From Paenirhizobium cremeum (GTDB lineage Bacteria > Pseudomonadota > Alphaproteobacteria > Rhizobiales > Rhizobiaceae), in the NCBI RefSeq assembly GCF_022884085.1, contig NZ_JAGGCS010000004.1:300599-364598 (forward strand): a stretch of 64,000 bases of DNA, written 5' to 3'. Below are positions 58,074-64,000 of this stretch, piece by piece. Positions within the stretch are counted from its first letter, which is position 1, and every line of letters begins with the position of its first letter. The notes under the pieces were generated by a model. The model worked only from the letters and a program-made list of their open reading frames with translations, was not told the origin of the DNA and ran no database searches. A program made the translations under genes and the position numbers.

Positions 58074-59039
58074 TCAGAGGGCCTTGACCGCCGGCATCTG
58101 TTCGGCCGCGGTCTTCAGGGGATTGCTGAGCGCAAGCCCGAACTGGGTCGCGCTGACTTCGAATACATCGCCGTCCTGTGTCTTGATGCCGTCTGCGAAG
58201 GAAAGCGTCGCCGTGCCAAACATGTGCACGTGAAGATCGCCCGGCTGACGGAAGAGGTCGTACTTGAAATGGTGATATTCGAGGTTGGCGATGGTGTGGG
58301 ACATGTTGCCCTCGCCCGAAAGGAAAGGCTTTTCCCAGATCACCTTGCCGTCGCGCAGGATGCGCGAGGCGCCGGTTACGTGTTCCGGCAGTTCACCCAC
58401 CAGAAGTTCAGGACCGAAGGAGGCCGGCCGCAGTTTGGAATGGGCAAGATAGAGGTAGTTAATCTTTTCCGTGACGTGGTCGGAGAACTCGTTCGCCAGC
58501 GAAAAACCGATGCGGAACGCCGTGCCGTCCTCGCCGATCAGGTAGAAGCCGGCAATCTCCGGCTCCTCACCGCCATCGAGAGCGAAGGACGGCGACACCA
58601 GGGCCTCGCCCGGCGCGATCGCGTTGACACCGGTTCCCTTGTAGAACCACTCCGGCTGCACCCCCTGCTCACCCGGCTTCGGCTTGCCGCCCTCGATGCC
58701 CATGCGGAACATCTTCATCGAGTCGCTCATGCCGGTGGTGTCGGCATGCATGCTGTCACGGGCAGAGGCCGAACCCGTGTGGGTCAGGCCCGTTCCGGTG
58801 AGGAACATATGGGCCGGATCCGGATGACGGACAGGACAATCGAGCCTGCCGCCGGCTGCGAGCGCGGCGAGGTCGACGGCGTCGCCGGCACCCCGGCGCT
58901 CGATGGCGGCCGCGAGTGAAATCCCGGCCTCGACTGCGCTCTTCGCCAACTCGTAGGTGGAAGCGAAGCCCGGAACGAGGCGCGCAGAGTCTCCCTGGCG
59001 GCAGATGATACCGCCACCCTTCAATTGCGACAGATACAT
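58074..59039 (-). CDS. gguC: GguC / AraD1 family protein (FAH fold)
   Basis: A 321-aa fumarylacetoacetate-hydrolase-fold protein with the metal-binding segment GVNAIAPGEALVSPSFALDGGEEPEIAGFY, then FRIGFSLANEFSDHVTEKINYLYLAHSKLR and a C-terminal HMFGTATLSFADG. In Agrobacterium gguC follows gguAB downstream of chvE, with no defined activity when described. The FAH superfamily includes XylX, a keto-deoxy-xylonate dehydratase. Here gguC sits between the transporter and sugar-acid genes. I infer that it dehydrates 2-keto-3-deoxy-L-arabonate; see the findings. It lies 10 nt downstream of gguB. Confidence 0.85.
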   Translation of the reverse strand: MYLSQLKGGGIICRQGDSARLVPGFASTYELAKSAVEAGISLAAAIERRGAGDAVDLAALAAGGRLDCPVRHPDPAHMFLTGTGLTHTGSASARDSMHADTTGMSDSMKMFRMGIEGGKPKPGEQGVQPEWFYKGTGVNAIAPGEALVSPSFALDGGEEPEIAGFYLIGEDGTAFRIGFSLANEFSDHVTEKINYLYLAHSKLRPASFGPELLVGELPEHVTGASRILRDGKVIWEKPFLSGEGNMSHTIANLEYHHFKYDLFRQPGDLHVHMFGTATLSFADGIKTQDGDVFEVSATQFGLALSNPLKTAAEQMPAVKAL

Positions 59040-59049
59040 AGCCTTTACC

Positions 59050-60261
59050 TCAGACTGCCTTGTTCTTGTTGTAGACGTCGAAGAAGACGGCGGCGAGCAA
59101 CACCAGACCCTTGATGAGCTGCTGATAGTCGATGCCGATACCCATGATCGACATGCCGTTGTTCATGACACCCATGATAAAGGCGCCGATAACGGCACCC
59201 GTGATCTTGCCCACGCCGCCCGAAGCCGACGCACCGCCGATGAAACACGCCGCGATGACGTCGAGCTCAAAGCCCACGCCGGCCTTCGGCGTCGCCGAGT
59301 TCAGACGCGCGGCGATAATCATACCCGCGAGCGCGGCCAGCACGCCCATGTTGACAAAGGCATAGAAGGTCAGCCGCTCGGTATTGATGCCTGAAAGCTT
59401 GGCCGCCTTCTCGTTGCCACCCATTGCATAAATCCGCCGGCCGATGGTCGAGCGAGTGGTAACGAACGAGTAGAGCGCGATGAGCACACCCATGACCACA
59501 AGCACGTTCGGCAGGCCGCGATATGTCGCAAGCTGAAAACCGAGGAAAATCGCGACCACGCTGATGATCAGCATCTGGGCGGCGAAGAAAGCGAAAGGTT
59601 CGTTCGGAGTGCCGTGACGTTCATTGATCTGGCGTTCGCGCATGCCGGAATAGATGGCGAGCGCAACCAGGATGAGAACGGCGATGAGCGCGACATAGTT
59701 CTTGATATCGCTGGTGGCCGGATCGGTGAACGACAGGAAATCAGGAATGAAGCCGGTCGACAGGAGCTGGAATTCCTTCGGGAACGGCCCGATCGGACGT
59801 CCTTCGAGTACGACATAGGTCAGGCCGCGAAAAACCAGCATGCCCGCCAGCGTCACGATGAAGGACGGGATTTTCTGGTAGGCCACCCAGTAGCCCTGCG
59901 CGGCGCCCATGGCGGCGCCGAGGACGAGGCAGAGTGGCACCACCAGGGCAAAATGCCAGCCCCATTTCACCAGCATGATCGCCGATATGCCGCCGATGAA
60001 TGCGACGATCGAGCCGACCGACAGATCGATATGCCCGGCCACGATGATCAGCAGCATGCCGAGCGCCATGATGACGATGAACGAGTTCTGCAGCACCAGA
60101 TTGGTGATGTTGACCGGGCGGAACAGCACCCCAGCGGTCATGTACTGGAAGAACAGCATGATGACCACGAGGGCCAGAAGCAGACCGTATTCGCGAATGT
60201 TCTTCCTGAGGTAATCGCTGACGGAAACTTTCGGGGTTTCGGTTCTTGTGTCGATTGCCAT
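59050..60261 (-). CDS. gguB: Sugar ABC transporter permease GguB
   Basis: Membrane subunit of the ChvE-linked importer, 403 aa. It has about ten helices of the RbsC/XylH type: GHIDLSVGSIVAFIGGISA, IPSFIVTLAGMLVFRGL, GGNEKAAKLSGINTERLTFYAF, and a C-terminal DVIAACFIGGASASGGVGKITGAVIGAFIMGVMNNGM-like region (two segments). It overlaps gguA by one base (TAATG). Substrates follow ChvE. Confidence 0.94.
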   Translation of the reverse strand: MAIDTRTETPKVSVSDYLRKNIREYGLLLALVVIMLFFQYMTAGVLFRPVNITNLVLQNSFIVIMALGMLLIIVAGHIDLSVGSIVAFIGGISAIMLVKWGWHFALVVPLCLVLGAAMGAAQGYWVAYQKIPSFIVTLAGMLVFRGLTYVVLEGRPIGPFPKEFQLLSTGFIPDFLSFTDPATSDIKNYVALIAVLILVALAIYSGMRERQINERHGTPNEPFAFFAAQMLIISVVAIFLGFQLATYRGLPNVLVVMGVLIALYSFVTTRSTIGRRIYAMGGNEKAAKLSGINTERLTFYAFVNMGVLAALAGMIIAARLNSATPKAGVGFELDVIAACFIGGASASGGVGKITGAVIGAFIMGVMNNGMSIMGIGIDYQQLIKGLVLLAAVFFDVYNKNKAV

Positions 60262-61796
60262 TAGTGTTTCTCCCCCGAGCGCATGATGGCACGCATGATG
60301 GATTCCTGATTCGCCTCTTCCTTCGAAAGCTCGGCAACGATCCGGCCTTCGTTCATCACGTAGATGCGGTCACAGGTTCCCAGAAGCTCCGGCATCTCCG
60401 AGGAGATCATCAGAATGCCTTTGCCCTCTGCGGCTAGCTGGTTGATGATTGTGTAGATTTCGTATTTCGCACCGATGTCGATACCGCGTGTCGGCTCGTC
60501 GAGGATAAGCACCTCGGGATTGGTGAAGAGCCACTTGGACAGCACGACCTTCTGCTGGTTGCCGCCCGACAGGTTGACGGTTTCCTGATAGATCGAGTGC
60601 GAGCGTATGCGCAGCTTGGTGCGGTAGTCGGAGGCGATCGCGGCTTCCTTGCGGTCGTCGATCACACCATTTGCGGAGACCGCCCGCAGGTTGGCCAGCG
60701 TGGTGTTTTCCTTGATGTTGCTGTTCAGCACGAGGCCGAGGTGCTTTCGGTCCTCGGTGACGTAGGCAAGGCCCGCATCGATTGCCCGCGGGATCGTACT
60801 GACATCCACCGCCTTGCCGTTCATGAACACGTCGCCGGTAATCTTGTGACCCCAGGAGCGGCCGAACAGGCTCATCGCGGTCTCGGTACGGCCCGCGCCC
60901 ATCAGGCCGGCAATGCCGACGACCTCGCCGGCCCGCACGGTGAAATTGACGTCGTGCAGGAATTTCCGGTCGCGGTGGTTCTGGTGGTAGACGTTCCAGT
61001 TCTTCACCTCGAGCAGCGTCTCGCCGATCTTCGGCTCGCGCAGCGGATAGCGATCCTCCATGGCGCGACCGACCATGCCCTTGATGATCCGGTCCTCGCT
61101 GATATCGCCGGTGTGACAGTCGAGCGTTTCGACTGTCCCGCCATCGCGCAGGATGGTGATCTGGTCGGCGACCTTGCGGATTTCGTTGAGCTTGTGGGAG
61201 ATGATGATCGACGTCATGCCCTGCTTGCGGAATTCCATCAGCAGGTTGAGCAGTGCATCGGAATCGGTCTCGTTGAGCGAAGCGGTCGGCTCGTCGAGAA
61301 TGAGCAGGCGCACCTTCTTGGAAAGCGCCTTGGCGATTTCGACCAGTTGCTGCTTGCCGACGCCGATATCGGTAATCAGGGTCGTCGGCGAATCCTTCAG
61401 CCCGACCTTGGCAAGCAGATCCTGGGTGCGGGAGAAGGTCTCTGCCCAGTGAATGACGCCACGGGTGGCCACTTCGTTTCCGAGAAAGATGTTTTCGGCG
61501 ATCGACAGGAGCGGCACCAGCGCCAGTTCCTGATGGATGATGATGATGCCGAGTTCCTCGCTGTCGGAAATCGTGGAGAAATGACGGACCTCGCCGTCGA
61601 AATGAATTTCACCCTCGTAGGTCCCGGCGGGGTAAACGCCGGAAAGCACCTTCATCAGGGTGGACTTGCCGGCGCCGTTTTCGCCGACCAGAGCGTGGAT
61701 CTCGCCTTCGCGAACCTTGAGGTTGACGTTATCCAGGGCCTTCACGCCCGGAAACGTCTTGGTGATGCCACGCATCTCGAGAATGATGTTATCCAT
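60261..61796 (-). CDS. gguA: Sugar ABC transporter ATPase GguA
   Basis: Double-domain ATPase of the CUT2 sugar importer, 511 aa. The first half has Walker [10 protein letters not shown] (38-46), signature-like [15 protein letters not shown] and Walker [12 protein letters not shown]. The second has a degenerate GLMGAGRTE Walker [17 protein letters not shown] and [14 protein letters not shown]. Sites that are altered in the second half are normal for this subfamily. ATG 61796 was used; an upstream in-frame codon region lacks homology. It is separated from chvE by 114 nt with a strong hairpin. Confidence 0.95.
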   Translation of the reverse strand: MDNIILEMRGITKTFPGVKALDNVNLKVREGEIHALVGENGAGKSTLMKVLSGVYPAGTYEGEIHFDGEVRHFSTISDSEELGIIIIHQELALVPLLSIAENIFLGNEVATRGVIHWAETFSRTQDLLAKVGLKDSPTTLITDIGVGKQQLVEIAKALSKKVRLLILDEPTASLNETDSDALLNLLMEFRKQGMTSIIISHKLNEIRKVADQITILRDGGTVETLDCHTGDISEDRIIKGMVGRAMEDRYPLREPKIGETLLEVKNWNVYHQNHRDRKFLHDVNFTVRAGEVVGIAGLMGAGRTETAMSLFGRSWGHKITGDVFMNGKAVDVSTIPRAIDAGLAYVTEDRKHLGLVLNSNIKENTTLANLRAVSANGVIDDRKEAAIASDYRTKLRIRSHSIYQETVNLSGGNQQKVVLSKWLFTNPEVLILDEPTRGIDIGAKYEIYTIINQLAAEGKGILMISSEMPELLGTCDRIYVMNEGRIVAELSKEEANQESIMRAIMRSGEKH

Positions 61797-61869
61797 GTAC
61801 AGAATTCCAGCGCAGGCACGGCGACCAAGGTCAGCCGAAGGCGCGAGCTCCCTCAATGCGATGGGAATG

Positions 61870-61893
61870 GGGTCCGCGACATCTCGCGGACCC
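61870..61893 (-). other. Strong hairpin between chvE and gguA
   Basis: GGGTCCGCGA pairs perfectly over 10 bp with TCGCGGACCC around a 4-nt loop. There is no U tract, so it is probably a 3'-stabilising or processing hairpin that would let chvE mRNA exceed gguAB mRNA. It begins 17 nt past the chvE stop. Confidence 0.65.
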
Positions 61894-61910
61894 GCGTCGA
61901 TCCGGAGGGA

Positions 61911-62981
61911 TCAGTTGTCGATCTGCTCGGCGGTGTAGTAACCGGAGGAGACCATGACGTCCTTGATGTTGGTCTTGTCGACGGCAACCGGCTTCAGCAG
62001 GTAGGACGGAACGACCTTTACACCGTTGTTATAGGTCTTGGTGTCGTTCACTTCCGGTTCCTTGCCCTGCAGGATCGAATCGACCATCGAGACGGCGACC
62101 TTGGCGAGTTCGCGGGTATCCTTGAACACGGTCGAATACTGTTCGCCGGCGAGAATCGACTTGACCGACGGCAGTTCGGCGTCCTGACCGGTGACGACCG
62201 GCATGACGAGATCGCCGGAACCATAGCCGACGCCCTTAAGGGCCGACAGGATGCCGATAGACAGGCCGTCATAGGGAGACAGGACACCGTTGACCTTGGC
62301 ATCGGTATAGGTCGAGGACAGGAGGTTTTCCATGCGGGCCTGGGCGACAGTACCGTCCCAACGCAGCGTGCCGACCTGTTCCATGCCCATCTGGCCGGAC
62401 TTGACGACGATATCGCCGCTGTCGATCAGCGGCTGCAGGACCGACATTGCGCCATCATAGAAGAAGAAGGCGTTGTTATCATCCGGCGAACCGCCGAACA
62501 GTTCGACGTTCCACGGCTTGGTGTCGGCGAACTTTTCCTTCAGGCCGTTGACGAGGCTGGTGGCCTGCAGGACGCCGACCTGGAAGTTGTCGAAAGTTGC
62601 GTAGTAGTCGACATTGCCGCTGTCGCGGATAAGGCGGTCATAGGCGATGACCTTCACGCCCGCATCGGCTGCCTTCTGAAGGATATCCGACAGCGTCGTG
62701 CCGTCGATAGCACCGATCACGAGAACCTTGGCACCCTTGGTGACCATGTTTTCGATCTGGGCGAGCTGATTGGGGATATCGTCATCGGCAAATTGCAGGT
62801 CCGGCGTGTAGCCGGCGTCCTTGAACAGCTTTTCCATGGTCTCGCCGTCCGAGATCCAGCGCGTCGAGGTCTTCGTCGGCATCGAGATACCGACGACGCC
62901 CTTCGTTTCTGCGAGAGCCGCAGACGCGAACATAGCCACGCCGATAGCGACAGACGCAATAAGAGTGCTGATTTTCTTCAT
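61911..62981 (-). CDS. chvE: Periplasmic sugar-binding protein ChvE
   Basis: Binds monosaccharides (galactose, arabinose, fucose, glucose in Agrobacterium) for the GguAB importer, and in Agrobacterium also acts with VirA in virulence sensing. The 356-aa protein has a signal peptide ending ALA-E at residue 24, then [57 protein letters not shown] and [26 protein letters not shown] lies before ATG 62981. It heads the chvE-gguABC-ara/dgo operon. Confidence 0.96.
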   Translation of the reverse strand: MKKISTLIASVAIGVAMFASAALAETKGVVGISMPTKTSTRWISDGETMEKLFKDAGYTPDLQFADDDIPNQLAQIENMVTKGAKVLVIGAIDGTTLSDILQKAADAGVKVIAYDRLIRDSGNVDYYATFDNFQVGVLQATSLVNGLKEKFADTKPWNVELFGGSPDDNNAFFFYDGAMSVLQPLIDSGDIVVKSGQMGMEQVGTLRWDGTVAQARMENLLSSTYTDAKVNGVLSPYDGLSIGILSALKGVGYGSGDLVMPVVTGQDAELPSVKSILAGEQYSTVFKDTRELAKVAVSMVDSILQGKEPEVNDTKTYNNGVKVVPSYLLKPVAVDKTNIKDVMVSSGYYTAEQIDN

Positions 62982-63132
62982 GGATTCCTCCCTTGGCTGA
63001 TCCATCCGGCCCCAGCTCCTTCTGGCAACCGTCATTGCAAGAACCGGTGCGCGCGCAGGCGGCCCCCGATCTGGGGTGAGTCTTAACGGCTCGGACATAC
63101 CGATCAAATGAATTATTTGACTTTCTTCATAC

Positions 63133-63145
63133 CATATTCGATATG
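63133..63145. promoter_or_regulatory. Palindrome in the gbpR-chvE divergent promoter
   Basis: CATAT-TCG-ATATG is a perfect inverted repeat in the 170-nt divergent region. It lies 7 nt before the chosen gbpR ATG and 151 nt upstream of chvE. It is placed like a LysR-type operator, but it lacks the full T-N11-A context over other candidates, so binding is not established. Confidence 0.4.
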
Positions 63146-63151
63146 TTCATC

Positions 63152-64000
63152 ATGTCCGATATCATTGCCAGCCGCCTTCTGCCCAAGCACTTCAATCTCA
63201 TCCGGGCCATCGTCGACCTCGGGCAGCTGAGCCTGGCCGCCAACGCCCTTGCGCTCACCCAGCCGGCGGCGTCGCGCATGCTGTCCGAGATAGAGCATAT
63301 TATCGGCAGTCCCGTCTTCACGCGTACGCCGAAAGGCATGGAACCCACGGCGATCGGCCGGGCGCTGGCGCGACGCGCCCAGAACCTGCTGATGGAAATC
63401 CGAGAAGCGGCCCGGGAGGTCGAGGCGATCAGGCGCGGGCTCTCCGGCGCGGTGCGCATCGGTGCGGTGACAGGCGGCGCGGTCGGCTATGTCGTTCCAG
63501 CGATTGACATGCTGAAAGCCGAAACCGATGCGGCCGACATTCATGTCGATGTGGCGCCGAGCGGTCCGCTTATCGCGGATCTCATGTCCGGTCATCTGGA
63601 TTTCGTCCTGGGGCGCATTCCCGCCGGCATCGACGCCCGTCAGTTCACCATCCAGGCCTCTCTCTCCGAAGAGGTCGATCTTCTGGTGCATCAGCGCCAT
63701 CCGCTGGCAAATGCCGAGCACCTGACCTTCGCCGACCTCGTGCATTTTCCCTGGGCCATGCAGGCGCCCGGGGCCCCGGTGCGCCAGGCCGTCGAGGAAG
63801 CCTTCGTGGAGCAGGGCGCGCCCATTCCCTACAACATCGTCAACACCACGTCCCTGCTGGTGATGATCGCAATGCTTGCCTCCTCGAACGCGATCGCGCC
63901 GATGTCGCGGGAGGTCTCCGACCTGCTCTGTCGCCAGACCACCGGCGCGGGTCTTTGTCAGCTCGACATCAAGGCGCCGATCAGCGTCGCGCCCTATCAC
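63152..64000 (+). CDS. gbpR: LysR-family regulator GbpR (3' end beyond window)
   Basis: LysR-type regulator with an open frame of 283 codons to the window edge. The N-terminal winged HTH (LIRAIVDLGQLSLAANALALTQPAASRMLSEIE) and the ligand domain (GAVRIGAVTGGAVGYVVPAIDML onward) are clear. In Agrobacterium GbpR is divergent from chvE and activates it in response to galactose, arabinose or fucose. The start could instead be ATG 63143, in the same frame. The ribosome site is weak, so a leaderless or near-leaderless start is possible. The C-terminus is missing. Confidence 0.86.
   Translation, partial: MSDIIASRLLPKHFNLIRAIVDLGQLSLAANALALTQPAASRMLSEIEHIIGSPVFTRTPKGMEPTAIGRALARRAQNLLMEIREAAREVEAIRRGLSGAVRIGAVTGGAVGYVVPAIDMLKAETDAADIHVDVAPSGPLIADLMSGHLDFVLGRIPAGIDARQFTIQASLSEEVDLLVHQRHPLANAEHLTFADLVHFPWAMQAPGAPVRQAVEEAFVEQGAPIPYNIVNTTSLLVMIAMLASSNAIAPMSREVSDLLCRQTTGAGLCQLDIKAPISVAPYH

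Overview
The window is a GC-rich (roughly 60%), gene-dense chromosomal segment from an alphaproteobacterium of the family Rhizobiaceae (Agrobacterium/Rhizobium/Ensifer/Shinella group). The assignment rests on the chvE-gguA-gguB-gguC sugar locus with a divergent gbpR-type regulator, the thiCOSGE operon under a thi-box, the split rpsP-rimM-trmD / rplS arrangement, and sites resembling CtrA, RirA and Irr boxes. I saw no rRNA, tRNA, CRISPR array, insertion sequence or phage gene. Genus cannot be fixed from this alone.

Layout. 1-6965: the 3' end of an ammonium transporter gene, two terminator hairpins, a CtrA-like palindrome, then ftsK, a LolA-type carrier, xthA, a small cyclic-nucleotide-binding protein with an OmpR-type response regulator, and an L,D-transpeptidase overlapping a degenerate pyrophosphatase-like gene. 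7012-14767: histidine phosphatase, DMT exporter, methyltransferase, leuC, ppk2, an amino-acid ABC importer without an ATPase, and trmO. 14913-20196: translation and secretion genes (rplS, trmD, rimM, rpsP, chorismate mutase, ffh), interrupted by a TauE/SafE permease gene on the opposite strand. 20527-31233: an MBL hydrolase, the TPP-riboswitch-controlled thiamine operon, then dapF-mtaB-ftsY-yciB-DUF2585. 31431-41920: a diguanylate cyclase, ccmABCDG for cytochrome c maturation, aconitase, a DUF1223 protein and a UvrD-like helicase.

42006-52021 is a hydroxamate-type siderophore-iron uptake island: two TonB-dependent receptors, an AraC regulator, a FhuC/FhuD/FhuB-like ABC importer and an FhuF-like ferric-siderophore reductase. 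Two exact TGA-N9-TCA motifs sit in front of one receptor and in front of the importer, which suggests RirA iron control.

52178-64000 is a sugar uptake and oxidation locus. ChvE binds the sugar, GguAB import it, and a Gfo/Idh/MocA sugar dehydrogenase plus an IlvD/Edd sugar-acid dehydratase start oxidative degradation. The downstream enzymes serve two exits: DgoK and DgoA for a galactose-derived (C6) intermediate, and a ketoglutarate-semialdehyde dehydrogenase for an arabinose-derived (C5) intermediate. GguC, an FAH-fold protein, is the best local candidate for the otherwise missing C5 dehydratase. No gene looks like a wholly new system. The strongest leads are this two-exit sugar operon with its proposed role for GguC, the iron-box architecture, the CtrA-like site before ftsK, and several unexplained structured intergenic elements.
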